NCBI RefSeq assembly: GCF_001598215.1
Contig: NZ_BCXJ01000001.1
Location: forward strand, 1,178,001-1,242,000
Direction: 5' to 3'
DNA: 64,000 nt
Source of the DNA: Shouchella clausii
Lineage (GTDB): Bacteria; Bacillota; Bacilli; Bacillales; Bacillaceae_D
Of this stretch, positions 1 to 8,503 are shown piece after piece (positions within the stretch are counted from its first letter, which is position 1; each line of letters starts with the position of its first letter). The position numbers and the translations under genes are program-made. The notes below the pieces were generated by a model, which saw only the letters and a program-made list of their open reading frames with translations, made no database searches and had not been told where the DNA came from.

Positions 1-1
1 A

Positions 2-76
2 AACATTGGCAGAAACGACCCATGCATTTGTGGCAGCGGCAAAAAATACAAAAATTGTTGTGGGGCTAACCGATAA
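2..76 (+). CDS. secA: SecA, C-terminal end only (partial)
   Basis: The first 75 bases, read from base 2, give 24 codons and a TAA stop. They contain GRNDPCICGSGKKYKNCC, the SEC-C zinc-binding tail of the preprotein translocase ATPase SecA (Cys-x-Cys and Cys-Cys ligands). The rest of the gene lies upstream of the window. secA directly before prfB is the usual Bacillus order, with a 29-base gap here. In the family this tail binds zinc and contacts SecB or the ribosome and membrane. The call rests on the motif plus synteny and is secure although only the end is visible. Confidence 0.9.
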   Translation, partial: NIGRNDPCICGSGKKYKNCCGANR

Positions 77-105
77 GGGGCCCCTCTTAGGTAGAGGTGT
101 AAACG

Positions 106-1210
106 ATGGACATGACAGAAATGAAGCAAGAACTAGTGGCGCTTGAGAAGCGACTATCCGATTTTAGGGGGTCTCTTTGACGTCGCAGAAAAGGAAGAGC
201 GGATCGCGGAGTTAGAAGAAAAAATGGCTGATCCTGATTTTTGGAATGATCAGGAGCAAGCGCAAGCGATCATTAATGAAACAAATGGTTTAAAAGAGCA
301 AGTCCATACATTCAAAGACATGGCTGAAAGCTATGACGACTTGGAAGTCAGTTATGAGCTTGTTCGTGAAGAAGACGACACTGAACTGGCAAGTGAACTG
401 GAATCGGGAATTGCTGCGCTTAAACAAAAGATGAACCAATTTGAGTTGCAATTGCTCTTAAGTGCTCCTTACGATAAAAACAATGCCATTTTAGAACTCC
501 ATCCTGGCGCAGGCGGCACTGAATCCCAGGATTGGGCTTCTATGTTGCTAAGGATGTACACGCGCTGGGCAGAAAAGCGTGGTTTTGCTGTCGAAACGCT
601 CGACTATCTCCCTGGCGAGGAGGCAGGCGTCAAAAGCGTCACGCTGCTCATAAAAGGGCATAACGCATATGGCTATTTAAAAGCAGAGAAAGGCGTGCAC
701 CGCCTCGTGCGAATTTCGCCATTTGACTCATCGGGGAGGCGGCATACGTCCTTTGTGTCATGCGAAGTGATGCCTGAATTAGATGATGCAGTAGACATCG
801 AATTAAATAGCGAGGACTTAAAAATCGACACGTATCGTGCTAGTGGGGCGGGCGGCCAGCATGTCAACACGACTGACTCGGCTGTGCGGATCACCCATTT
901 GCCGACAAATACGGTTGTGACTTGCCAGAGCGAACGTTCCCAAATTAAAAACCGTGAACAGGCAATGAAAATGATGAAAGCGAAACTGTACCAACTGCGG
1001 ATTGAGGAGCAAGAGCGTGAACTTGCTGAAATCCGTGGCGAACAAAAAGAAATTGGCTGGGGGAGCCAAATCCGCTCCTATGTGTTCCATCCTTATTCAA
1101 TGGTGAAAGACCACCGCACGAACTTTGAAATTGGCAATACGAACAGTGTCATGGATGGGGAGATTGACGGGTTTATTGACGCTTATCTGAGACAATCGCT
1201 GGCAATGTAA
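106..1210 (+). CDS. prfB: Peptide chain release factor 2, with programmed +1 frameshift
   Basis: RF2 recognises UGA and UAA stop codons and triggers peptidyl-tRNA hydrolysis. Translation starts at ATG 106, runs 24 codons to CTT 175-177, meets an in-frame TGA at 178-180, and continues in the +1 frame from GAC 179, giving about 367 residues, the normal family length. The catalytic GGQ is in GAGGQHVNT, and the codon-reading SPF tripeptide of RF2 is in RISPFDSS. secA lies upstream. Autoregulation follows from the frameshift: when RF2 is scarce the internal UGA is read slowly and shifting is favoured. Identity and frameshift are both very well supported. Confidence 0.97.
166..181 (+). promoter_or_regulatory. 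RF2 programmed frameshift site
   Basis: AGGGGG (166-171) acts as an internal Shine-Dalgarno element three bases before the slippery CTT (175-177), TGA stop (178-180) and following C (181). This matches the conserved RF2 frameshift arrangement of SD-like sequence, CUU, UGA and C. The zero frame ends at the TGA and the remaining 343 codons lie in the +1 frame. Confidence 0.95.
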
Positions 1211-1267
1211 CAACGAATCCTGAGGATGTTAAATAAAGAGCGATCGCTTTTAAAAAGGAGAACATGT

Positions 1268-2137
1268 ATGGGAAAGGCTCGCCGAGACAGGCAATACAGC
1301 ACGCGGGCTGAAAAATGGCTAAATTATACCAGGATTTTCATTGGCTCAGCCATAGTCGGGATTTCATTTAATTTGTTTTTACTGCCAAACCAAATTGCCC
1401 CTGGTGGTGTGAGCGGCATCAGCACAATCGCCAATTATGTTTTTGGGTTTGAGCCGGCCTTTACGCTTTGGGCCCTAAACATTCCGATCTTTCTTTTAGG
1501 TGTGCTGCTGTTAGGGGGCTTTCGCTATGGGGCAAAAACACTAATCGGCACGCTGTTTGTCCCCCTTGTTGTCTTTTTAACAAGAGATTGGGTTGTGGAA
1601 GTAAGCGACCCTCTGCTCGGTGCTTTGTTTGGAGGATTAGGCGTCGGTCTTGGTCTTGGCGTCGTTTTTTTGGCAAACGCGAGCACGGGTGGAACCGATC
1701 TGTTGGCGCAAATCGTGCAAAAATTTACAGGGCTTTCAGCCGGCATTTGTGTCGGCATGATTGACGGCCTTGTTGTCATTACTTCGGCATTTGTCTTTAA
1801 TATCGAAATGGCATTGTATGCGTTAATTTCGCTGTTCGTCACGACAAAAACGATTGACCTGGTGCAAATGGGGATAGGCTATTCAAAAGTTGCTTATATT
1901 ATTTCTTCGCAAGAGGAAACGGTACAGAAGGCGCTGTTTGACTCAGTCGATCGCGGTGTGACAAGACTTGTCGGTTATGGCGGTTATACGAACAAAGCAA
2001 GGGCGGTTCTAATGTGCGTTGTCAACCAAAATGAGGTCGCTCGATTAAAGCAAACCGTAAAAAGAGCGGATCCCCATGCTTTTATTGTGCTGACAAACGC
2101 CTCAGAAGTGTTAGGAGAAGGGTTTAAAAAAAGCTAA
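1268..2137 (+). CDS. YitT family membrane protein (YvjA-like)
   Basis: A 289-residue integral membrane protein of the YitT/DUF161 family, with about five hydrophobic segments in the first 190 residues and a cytosolic C-terminal DUF2179 domain (about residues 205-285). An in-frame ATG exists at 1226, but AAAAAGGAG at 1252-1260 sits 7 bases before ATG 1268, so the later start is chosen. The family is common in Bacilli, with no settled biochemical role; transport has been proposed. It follows prfB by 57 bases and ends at a hairpin terminator. In B. subtilis yvjA holds a nearby position, which supports the YvjA-like label. Confidence 0.85.
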   Translation: MGKARRDRQYSTRAEKWLNYTRIFIGSAIVGISFNLFLLPNQIAPGGVSGISTIANYVFGFEPAFTLWALNIPIFLLGVLLLGGFRYGAKTLIGTLFVPLVVFLTRDWVVEVSDPLLGALFGGLGVGLGLGVVFLANASTGGTDLLAQIVQKFTGLSAGICVGMIDGLVVITSAFVFNIEMALYALISLFVTTKTIDLVQMGIGYSKVAYIISSQEETVQKALFDSVDRGVTRLVGYGGYTNKARAVLMCVVNQNEVARLKQTVKRADPHAFIVLTNASEVLGEGFKKS

Positions 2138-2145
2138 AGTTGCTT

Positions 2146-2174
2146 GAGTGCGCTGTGAGGGCGCTCTTTTTTTT
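2146..2174 (+). terminator. Rho-independent terminator after the YitT gene
   Basis: GAGTGCGC (2146-2153) pairs with GGGCGCTC (2159-2166) across a five-base loop, with one mismatch and one G-T pair, followed by eight T. It ends the prfB-YitT transcription unit. Confidence 0.8.
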
Positions 2175-2364
2175 GCCATTTTTCGCTGCCGTAAAGGAGT
2201 GTGTGTTTACCGTTAAGCATGATAGACTTGTAACAAAATAGGTACATTTGATCATTCACTTATAGGTCAATTAGACCGAAATAAATAGAGAGTGCGACAA
2301 TGGTCGGAAATTAGATGTTATAACGCAAATCAAGCAATTATCACGAAACTGAAATAAAAATGTA

Positions 2365-2394
2365 ATGTCACCCTGTTGCTGCTGATGATATAAT
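2365..2394 (+). promoter_or_regulatory. Probable SigA promoter of ftsEX
   Basis: A perfect TATAAT at 2389-2394 is preceded by TGA, making an extended -10 (TG-N-TATAAT). ATGTCA at 2365-2370 is a 4/6 match to TTGACA with an 18-base spacer. It lies about 70 bases before ftsE, in a 288-base gap. No cccB (cytochrome c551) gene is found here, although B. subtilis has one just before ftsE. Confidence 0.6.
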
Positions 2395-2462
2395 GACCGC
2401 GAAGCATGTCGAAATCGGAATTTGTTTGTTATTTCGGTACCAAGGTTTAAAGGTGTGGTTGA

Positions 2463-3155
2463 ATGAGTTTGATCAAACTGAATGATGTTTGGAAAGTATA
2501 TCCCAATAATGTTAAAGCGTTAAACGGCATGACTGTCCAAATTGAAAAAGGTGAATTTGTTTACGTTGTCGGACCAAGCGGAGCGGGCAAGTCGACTTTT
2601 ATTCGCTTAATCTATCGTGAGGAAAAGGCAACAAAAGGCGATATTTTTTTAAATAATATTAATTTATCCACTTTAAAACATAAAGAAATCCCTAAACTTA
2701 GACGGAATATCGGCGTTGTGTTTCAAGACTTTAAGCTTTTGCCTTCCCTTACTGTCTATGAAAACATTGCATTTGCCCTTGAAGTCATTGAAGAACATCC
2801 TTCAGACATTAAGCAGCGTGTAAATGAGGTTTTGAATCTAGTAAAATTAAAAAGCAAAGCAAAGTTCTTGCCGAGCGAACTGTCTGGCGGCGAACAGCAA
2901 CGGGTGGCGATTGCCAGAGCAATTGCGAATCGGCCAGATGTTTTAATCGCTGATGAACCGACAGGGAATTTGGACCCTGAGACGGCGTGGACAATTATGG
3001 ATTTGTTGGAAAGCATCCATTCCCTAGGAACGACGGTGATCATGGCGACACATAACAAAGAGATTGTCAATACGCTGAAACGCCGTGTCATCGCGATCGA
3101 AAATGGCCGGATCGTCCGTGATGAAGCAAGGGGGAATTACGGCTATGAAGTTTAA
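2463..3155 (+). CDS. ftsE: Cell division ABC transporter ATPase FtsE
   Basis: The 230-residue ATP-binding subunit of FtsEX. This complex does not move a known solute but transmits ATP hydrolysis across the membrane to switch on a peptidoglycan hydrolase. Visible motifs are Walker A GPSGAGKST (about residues 37-45), the Q-loop in VVFQDFKLLP, signature LSGGEQQRVAIARA, Walker B VLIADEPTGNLDP and the switch His in MATHNKE. The ftsX start ATG lies inside the last codons of ftsE, so the two are translationally coupled. Length and motifs match FtsE rather than a general ABC ATPase. Confidence 0.95.
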   Translation: MSLIKLNDVWKVYPNNVKALNGMTVQIEKGEFVYVVGPSGAGKSTFIRLIYREEKATKGDIFLNNINLSTLKHKEIPKLRRNIGVVFQDFKLLPSLTVYENIAFALEVIEEHPSDIKQRVNEVLNLVKLKSKAKFLPSELSGGEQQRVAIARAIANRPDVLIADEPTGNLDPETAWTIMDLLESIHSLGTTVIMATHNKEIVNTLKRRVIAIENGRIVRDEARGNYGYEV

Positions 3156-4029
3156 AACAATACTGCGCCATTTTCGCGAAGGAATCAAGAACATTGGCCG
3201 CAGCGGGTGGATGTCGTTTGCGTCCATTAGTGCAGTGACGGTTATGCTTTTCATTGTTGGTTTCTTTTTAATTGTATTTGTTAATGGCAACCACATCGCA
3301 TCGACGATTGAAAACAATGTGGAAATTCGCGCCTTTATTGAACGGGGAACGGGCGAAGAGGAAGTCCAACAACTGTTAGACGAAGTAAATGCGCTTCCTG
3401 ACGTAGAAGAGGTCATTTTCATTGATAAAGAGGAAGGGTTAGAAAGTTTGATTGCTTCCACTGGAGAAGTGTACGAGAGTATAAGAGAAGAGAACCCACT
3501 GCCAGATGCATTGCGGGTTACTGCCACCTCTCCTCAAGAAACAGAAGCCGTTGCCCAAAAAGTCAATCACCATGACTATGTAAGCAACGTATCTTATGGG
3601 GCCGATGTGCTGCCTGATTTATTTAAACTAACCAATACAAGCCGTGTAGTAGGCCTAGTGGTTATTCTCGGGTTGCTTTTAACGGCGATGTTCTTAATCT
3701 CAAATACAATTAAACTAACCATTGTTGCCCGTAAAAAAGAGATTCAAATTATGAAACTGGTTGGAGCGACAAATAGCTTTGTTCGTAGTCCATTTTTAGT
3801 CGAAGGCGCTTTGCTAGGCACCTTTGGCAGCATTGGACCGATTCTAATTCTAAGCTTTGGCTATCAATACGTGTACAGTAATTCAGGCGATTTTTTACAA
3901 AGTTCGCTTTACTCGCTCCTTGAGCCAGGGCAGCTGATTGTGCAAGTGTCGCTGTTGTTGCTTGCTGTTGGCTTGATTGTTGGCATTTGGGGAAGTGCCA
4001 TGTCTGTGCGGAAATTTTTAAATGTGTAA
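3145..4029 (+). CDS. ftsX: Cell division ABC transporter permease FtsX
   Basis: A 294-residue membrane partner of FtsE (B. subtilis FtsX has 296). There is one transmembrane segment at about residues 25-47, a large extracellular loop (about 48-170) that in the family contacts the hydrolase, then three more membrane segments in the C-terminal half. The start is ATG 3145, which overlaps the ftsE stop by 11 bases and has AAGGGGG at 3128-3134. An upstream in-frame ATG at 3085 would add 20 non-conserved residues lying within ftsE and is rejected. The next gene, 20 bases on, is the probable hydrolase partner. Confidence 0.94.
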   Translation: MKFKTILRHFREGIKNIGRSGWMSFASISAVTVMLFIVGFFLIVFVNGNHIASTIENNVEIRAFIERGTGEEEVQQLLDEVNALPDVEEVIFIDKEEGLESLIASTGEVYESIREENPLPDALRVTATSPQETEAVAQKVNHHDYVSNVSYGADVLPDLFKLTNTSRVVGLVVILGLLLTAMFLISNTIKLTIVARKKEIQIMKLVGATNSFVRSPFLVEGALLGTFGSIGPILILSFGYQYVYSNSGDFLQSSLYSLLEPGQLIVQVSLLLLAVGLIVGIWGSAMSVRKFLNV

Positions 4030-4049
4030 TCGAAATAGGGGGAAAAACG

Positions 4050-5429
4050 GTGAAAAAACGAATGGTCACTACAACTGCTGCTCTAACAATTGCTGGCGCT
4101 TTGTTAGGCAGTAGTTTTCAGCCGGCTTTTGCAGAAACCGATATAAAGAAACAGTTGGGTGACGTGCAAGAACAACAAAAAGAAAACGTTGAAAAAGCGG
4201 AAAAAACGGAGTCAGATCTAACGAAATTAGATAGCGAATTAAAAGATCTCCAAGCAGAATTGGATGAAGTGAAGCAGGAAGAAGAAACAACACAACAAAA
4301 ATTAGACGAAACGGAAGCGGAATTGGCAGAAATTGAAGCGGACATCGAGTCTTTAGAGGAAGAAATTGTGGTCATGGAAGAACGAATAGCCGAGAGGCGT
4401 GAACTTTTGGAGGAACGGGCCGTTGCCGCCTATGAATCTGGCGGCGAAGTCAGTTATTTAGAAGTTTTACTTGGTGCGAAAAGTTTTGGCGACTTTATTG
4501 AACGGGTCTCAGCTATTTCGACAATTGCCAAACATGACCAGGAAATGCTTGATGAATACATAGCCGAAGAAAAAGAACTGCAAGCCAAAAAAGCGGAAGT
4601 AGAAGAAAAACAGGCTGATGTCGAAGCGCAAAAGGCAGAGCTCGAAGCGTTAAAAGAAGATCTTGTTGAGCAAACGGAAGAAATAGACCAGTTGCAAGAG
4701 GAGTTAAAAGAAAAGGAAGAAGAACTAGAGGCGCAGTTAGGCGACATCATGTCTGAGGAAGAATCATTGCAAAAGCAAGAAGAAGCGCTGGAAGCTGAGC
4801 TGAAAGCGTGGGAAGAAGAGCAGGAACGCCTAAAAGAAGAAGAGGAACGTAAAGCGCGTGAGGCAGAAGAACAAGCTGCTAAGGAACAAGAGGAGGAAAA
4901 GGAGAAGGAAACGGAAACGGAGGAAGCCGGCGAAATAGCCCAAGCTGCTGAAAAGCCGCAAGCAGGCGAAGAGAACAAAAACCAGAATAGCGACCAAGAA
5001 GAAGATGCTGCTCCTTCGGTGGAGAGTTCAGGCGCGTTTGTGCGGCCGGCAACAGGCTCGATTACATCAACTTATGGCCAACGGTGGGGAAGAATGCACT
5101 GGGGTATTGATATTGGCAAGAACGGCAGAGCCGGTGATGTTCCAATCGTCTCCGTGTTAGATGGAACGGTTGCTTCCACAGAATACCGCAGTGATTTTGG
5201 CAACTGGGTCGTCGTCACCCACCAAATAGATGGCAAACAACTGACGACAGTCTATGCCCATCTTGAACGGATTGATGTCAACCCTGGTGACCGGGTCAAA
5301 GCAGGCCAGCAGCTAGGACTAATGGGCAATACAGGCAGATCGACGGGGCCACACTTGCACTTTGAAGTCCATGAAGGGCCATTTAACTGGGACCGTTCAA
5401 ATGCAGTAGATCCGATGAAATATATGTAA
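4050..5429 (+). CDS. Secreted coiled-coil M23 peptidase, probable FtsEX-activated murein hydrolase
   Basis: A 459-residue exported protein from GTG 4050 (AGGGGGA about 7 bases upstream). A signal peptide ends near the AFA of FQPAFAETD (about residue 29). A long, Glu/Lys/Gln-rich coiled coil fills about residues 30-290, followed by an acidic, low-complexity linker and a C-terminal LytM/M23 domain (about 335-459). Metal ligands are visible as HxxxD in HWGID and HxH in HLHFE, so the domain should be catalytically active, unlike degenerate EnvC. The coiled-coil plus peptidase plan matches EnvC and PcsB, and the gene follows ftsX directly. In B. subtilis FtsEX instead activates CwlO, an NlpC/P60 enzyme. 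The FtsEX link is inferred from position and architecture. Confidence 0.88.
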   Translation: MKKRMVTTTAALTIAGALLGSSFQPAFAETDIKKQLGDVQEQQKENVEKAEKTESDLTKLDSELKDLQAELDEVKQEEETTQQKLDETEAELAEIEADIESLEEEIVVMEERIAERRELLEERAVAAYESGGEVSYLEVLLGAKSFGDFIERVSAISTIAKHDQEMLDEYIAEEKELQAKKAEVEEKQADVEAQKAELEALKEDLVEQTEEIDQLQEELKEKEEELEAQLGDIMSEEESLQKQEEALEAELKAWEEEQERLKEEEERKAREAEEQAAKEQEEEKEKETETEEAGEIAQAAEKPQAGEENKNQNSDQEEDAAPSVESSGAFVRPATGSITSTYGQRWGRMHWGIDIGKNGRAGDVPIVSVLDGTVASTEYRSDFGNWVVVTHQIDGKQLTTVYAHLERIDVNPGDRVKAGQQLGLMGNTGRSTGPHLHFEVHEGPFNWDRSNAVDPMKYM

Positions 5430-5436
5430 ACGTTCG

Positions 5437-5467
5437 AGCGCCTTGGCAAGTACAGGGCGCTTTTTTT
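5437..5467 (+). terminator. Rho-independent terminator after the M23 gene
   Basis: AGCGCC (5437-5442) pairs with GGCGCT (5456-5461), followed by seven T. It closes the ftsE-ftsX-M23 transcription unit. Confidence 0.8.
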
Positions 5468-5486
5468 GTTGATGCTAAATCGCTTT

Positions 5487-5515
5487 TTGACAGAAGCTTG
5501 CCGACAAATTAGAAT
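5487..5515 (+). promoter_or_regulatory. SigA-type promoter of ctpB
   Basis: A perfect -35 TTGACA (5487-5492), a 17-base spacer and -10 TAGAAT (5510-5515, 5/6) lie 62 bases before the ctpB start. In B. subtilis ctpB is also expressed during sporulation in the forespore; no sporulation-sigma site was identified here. Confidence 0.75.
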
Positions 5516-5577
5516 GGAAAGAGGAACGAAACGGAAAGCAAGGCAATTCGTTTTACAAGTGGGAGTGGTGAGCAATT

Positions 5578-7032
5578 TTGAAAACAAAGCATCTCGTGTG
5601 GACAGTAGCTGTGCTAGCAGCCGTGCTGGTCGGAGGGTTTTTCTTTATAAGTGGTGTGAACACTGGCTCTCCTAATCCAATTCAACCAAATAGTGGGAAT
5701 GAATCGGTTGCGGAGTTAAGCGATGACGAATTAATGGAAAAATTTGAGCGAGCACTCGCCACGATTGAATCAGAGTACGTGACAGAGACGGATCGCCAAC
5801 AATTAATTGAAGGTGCCATCAATGGGATGGTAGAAACGTTAAATGACCCATTTTCCGACTATATGGATGTAAGCTCGGCAACAGACTTTCAACAGTCACT
5901 CAGCTCTCATTTTGAAGGAATTGGAGCGGAAGTTGGCATGATCGACGGAAACGTTTCGATTATTAGCCCGATGCGCGAGTCACCAGCCGAAAAAGCAGGA
6001 CTTTTGCCGAATGACGCGATTATTGCGATTGACGGCGAGTCGATTGAAGGCTGGTCTGTCAATGAGGCTGTAGCAAACATCCGCGGTGAGGGCGGCACAA
6101 CCGTTACGTTGACAATTGAACGCAATGGAGTGAAAGACCCTTTTGATGTCCAAATTGAGCGGGATACGATTGAAGTCGAATCTGTTCGCGCAGATACGTT
6201 TGAGCAAGATGGGAAGAAAATTGGCAGACTGGAAATCACCTCCTTTTCAGAAGACGTAGGTACCCAGTTTGAAGAGCAGTTGCAAATCTTAGAAGAAGAC
6301 GGAATCGACGGTTTGGTCATTGATGTCCGCGGCAATCCTGGCGGGTACTTAGAAGGTGCGACAAAAATTGGTGACGCGATTATTCCAGAAGGCAAGCCGG
6401 TTGTCCAAATTGAACATGGCAATGGCGAGATTGATAGCTATCTGTCGAACATGAAAGGCAAAAAGCCTTATCCTGTGGTCGGTTTGATTAACGAAAGCAG
6501 TGCTTCAGCTTCGGAAATTCTCGCTGCCGCGTTAAAAGAGTCAGGCGGCTATGATTTGGTCGGCGAAACGACATTTGGGAAAGGGACTGTACAAAAATCA
6601 ATTCCAATGGATGACGGGAGCGCCTTGAAAATTACGACTGACCGTTGGTTGACGGCAGGCGGCAACACGATTGACCAAGAGGGGGTCGAACCGACTGTTA
6701 AACAACGGCAACCTGATTATTTTTATGCTGTCGCGCTTACAGTAGAAGAAACGTTTGTAAAAGACCAAGTATCAGACCAAATTGGCAATGCCCAAAAGAT
6801 GCTGATTGGCTTAGGGTTCGATGTAGGCAGGGATGACGGCTATTTTGACGAGCAAACCGAAGAAGCGATCATTGCCTTTCAGCAATCACATGATTTACAA
6901 GCAAACGGCGAACTCAATGAAGAAACGGCAGGAAAACTTCAAGAAGACATTTTGTCCCATATTCGTGACACCGCTAACGATGAGCAGCTGAAACGGGCCG
7001 TTGAATTGGCTGCTGAGCAAGCGTCCCAATAG
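5578..7032 (+). CDS. ctpB: Carboxy-terminal processing protease CtpB
   Basis: A 484-residue S41 serine protease. An N-terminal hydrophobic anchor (about residues 6-26) is followed by a PDZ domain (about 95-185), the S41 core with nucleophile Ser in NESSASASE and general-base Lys in TFGKGTVQ, and a C-terminal peptidoglycan-binding domain 1 (about 400-460). In B. subtilis CtpB cuts SpoIVFA and so helps activate pro-SigmaK processing. The start is TTG 5578, supported by GGGAGTGGTGAG just upstream and by the anchor beginning immediately after it. It has its own promoter and is followed by a terminator. Identity is firm. Confidence 0.93.
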   Translation: MKTKHLVWTVAVLAAVLVGGFFFISGVNTGSPNPIQPNSGNESVAELSDDELMEKFERALATIESEYVTETDRQQLIEGAINGMVETLNDPFSDYMDVSSATDFQQSLSSHFEGIGAEVGMIDGNVSIISPMRESPAEKAGLLPNDAIIAIDGESIEGWSVNEAVANIRGEGGTTVTLTIERNGVKDPFDVQIERDTIEVESVRADTFEQDGKKIGRLEITSFSEDVGTQFEEQLQILEEDGIDGLVIDVRGNPGGYLEGATKIGDAIIPEGKPVVQIEHGNGEIDSYLSNMKGKKPYPVVGLINESSASASEILAAALKESGGYDLVGETTFGKGTVQKSIPMDDGSALKITTDRWLTAGGNTIDQEGVEPTVKQRQPDYFYAVALTVEETFVKDQVSDQIGNAQKMLIGLGFDVGRDDGYFDEQTEEAIIAFQQSHDLQANGELNEETAGKLQEDILSHIRDTANDEQLKRAVELAAEQASQ

Positions 7033-7064
7033 GCAGGAAACAGCCGGAAGTTTGTCGAAATGTA

Positions 7065-7100
7065 AGGATAGCTGCCTTTCTGTGGGCAGTTATCCTTTTT
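7065..7100 (+). terminator. Terminator after ctpB
   Basis: A 12-base stem, 7065-7076 with 7085-7096, has one G-T pair and an eight-base loop and ends in five T. It lies 32 bases before the next start codon, so some read-through into minJ is possible. Confidence 0.8.
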
Positions 7101-7131
7101 GGAATCTGTAGGAAAAGCTGGAGGATATAAA

Positions 7132-8304
7132 ATGATAGATATTACTTTGACAGCCATTAGCAGCTTTTTGCTGCACCCGCTTTTTTACATAGGCATTGCT
7201 GCTTTTGCCGTTATTGGTGCTGTTCGTGTTGCAAAGGAAAGAGCTTCTTTTCATACACGGGTTTACGCCAAACGTGCTGTTTTTGTCCTCAGCCTCTTGC
7301 CTGGCTTGTTTGCCGGCTTTATCGCAAGCCTCGTGCTTATTGGCTATGGCCTGACACTGACCACTCCAGTTTTGCTGCTTATAGCAGCGGCAAGCATGCT
7401 TTTACTCCTAACGGGACGGATGCAGCTGCAGTCGCCTGCCTACTACATTCCTTTAGCTGCATTTGCGCTCGCTTTGCTGCCAAGCCTCACGTTACCAGCA
7501 TGGCTAAGCGGAGAACTGGATTCTCGGATTTTGTATCCAAGCCTATTTCTGTTTGCAGCTGTTACCCTTCTCGCCCAAGCACTTCTAGTTCGCTATAATG
7601 GGGCAGCCTTGACTTCCCCACGGTTGGAAATAGGCAAAAGAGGGCGCTTTGTCGGCATTCATATCGCGAACCGCCTTTGGCTCCTCCCTCTCGTCGTTTT
7701 TATACCGGAGGGCGTGCTCCCTGCCTTTTCCTATTGGCCACTTATCCATATCGAGGGCATGACGTTTCAACCTCTGTTGATCCCTGTCCTCATCGGTTTT
7801 GGCAAGAAAATCCGTTCATTGCCAAAAGAAACCGTTGCCACTGAAGCCAAGGCAATTTATCCTCTCGCTGTGCTCGCCTTTGTCGGCGCTGCAGCCCTCT
7901 ATTTCTTACCGGAATATTGGTTTTTGTGCTTGTGGTCCGCTTTATTGGCAGGATTAAAACTGGCGCTCGATATCCGTTCCGCCATTGCCGAAAAAAACAA
8001 ACCTGCTTTTTTCACGGAAGAAGAAAAAGGATGCCGTGTCGTCGGTGTTCTTCCTGGCAGTCCGGCGGAAAAAATGGGCATTGCCATTGGCGAAGAAATT
8101 GCGAAAGTAAATGGGCAACCAGTCCATAATGAACAAACGATGTATCAAGCATTGCAAATCAATCCCGTATACTGCAAACTTGAAGTAAAAGACCTAGCAG
8201 GCGAAGTACGGTTTGTACACGGACCCCTTTACAGCGGCGAGCACCACCAGTTAGGGGCGTTGCTCGTGCGCCAGGAAGAACAGCTAGCAGACTCCATTGT
8301 GTAG
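7132..8304 (+). CDS. minJ: MinJ-like PDZ membrane protein (division-site topology factor)
   Basis: A 390-residue protein with about eight hydrophobic segments in residues 1-290 and a C-terminal PDZ domain (about 300-375, with VVGVLPGSPAEKMGI). The N-terminal FLLHPLFY and FHTRVY match B. subtilis MinJ, which links DivIVA to MinD at poles and septa and also sits beside ctpB. Start ATG 7132 has GGAGGATATAAA before it; an upstream ATG at 7099 lies within the terminator stem region and is rejected. The swrA gene that neighbours minJ in B. subtilis is not seen. MinJ is called from architecture, motif and synteny. Confidence 0.85.
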   Translation: MIDITLTAISSFLLHPLFYIGIAAFAVIGAVRVAKERASFHTRVYAKRAVFVLSLLPGLFAGFIASLVLIGYGLTLTTPVLLLIAAASMLLLLTGRMQLQSPAYYIPLAAFALALLPSLTLPAWLSGELDSRILYPSLFLFAAVTLLAQALLVRYNGAALTSPRLEIGKRGRFVGIHIANRLWLLPLVVFIPEGVLPAFSYWPLIHIEGMTFQPLLIPVLIGFGKKIRSLPKETVATEAKAIYPLAVLAFVGAAALYFLPEYWFLCLWSALLAGLKLALDIRSAIAEKNKPAFFTEEEKGCRVVGVLPGSPAEKMGIAIGEEIAKVNGQPVHNEQTMYQALQINPVYCKLEVKDLAGEVRFVHGPLYSGEHHQLGALLVRQEEQLADSIV

Positions 8305-8396
8305 CGATCACTTAGACTGATAGAAAACGCTTGTCAGACGAGGAGTGAAAGCAAGGGAAGATGTGAATAAAGCATGTGTTCATGAATATATGACCG

Positions 8397-8423
8397 AGAC
8401 AAACGACGATCGAGCGTTTGTCT
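8397..8423. other. Nine-base-pair hairpin
   Basis: AGACAAACG (8397-8405) pairs perfectly with CGTTTGTCT (8415-8423) across nine bases. It stands just before the bidirectional terminator in the gap between convergent minJ and the EamA gene. No T run follows it. Function unknown; it may support termination. Confidence 0.5.
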
Positions 8424-8430
8424 ATTGTCT

Positions 8431-8460
8431 AAAACCCGCTCTAGGAAGGAGCGGGTTTTT
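8431..8460. terminator. Bidirectional terminator between minJ and the EamA gene
   Basis: AACCCGCTC (8433-8441) pairs with GAGCGGGTT (8449-8457). A runs before and T runs after the stem make it work on both strands, as expected between convergent genes. Confidence 0.88.
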
Positions 8461-8503
8461 AAGGTATCAACATCGATCGTTTTTTGAAGGAGCGCGTGGC
8501 CAT

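Noticed and set aside
1226-1267. Upstream ATG for the YitT-family gene
   Set aside because: The strong Shine-Dalgarno lies between this ATG and ATG 1268, so the later start is preferred.
4454-4978. Long reverse-strand frame of 174 codons, rich in Ser
   Set aside because: It is the complement of the Glu/Lys-rich coiled-coil region of the M23 peptidase; no ribosome site and no conserved features.
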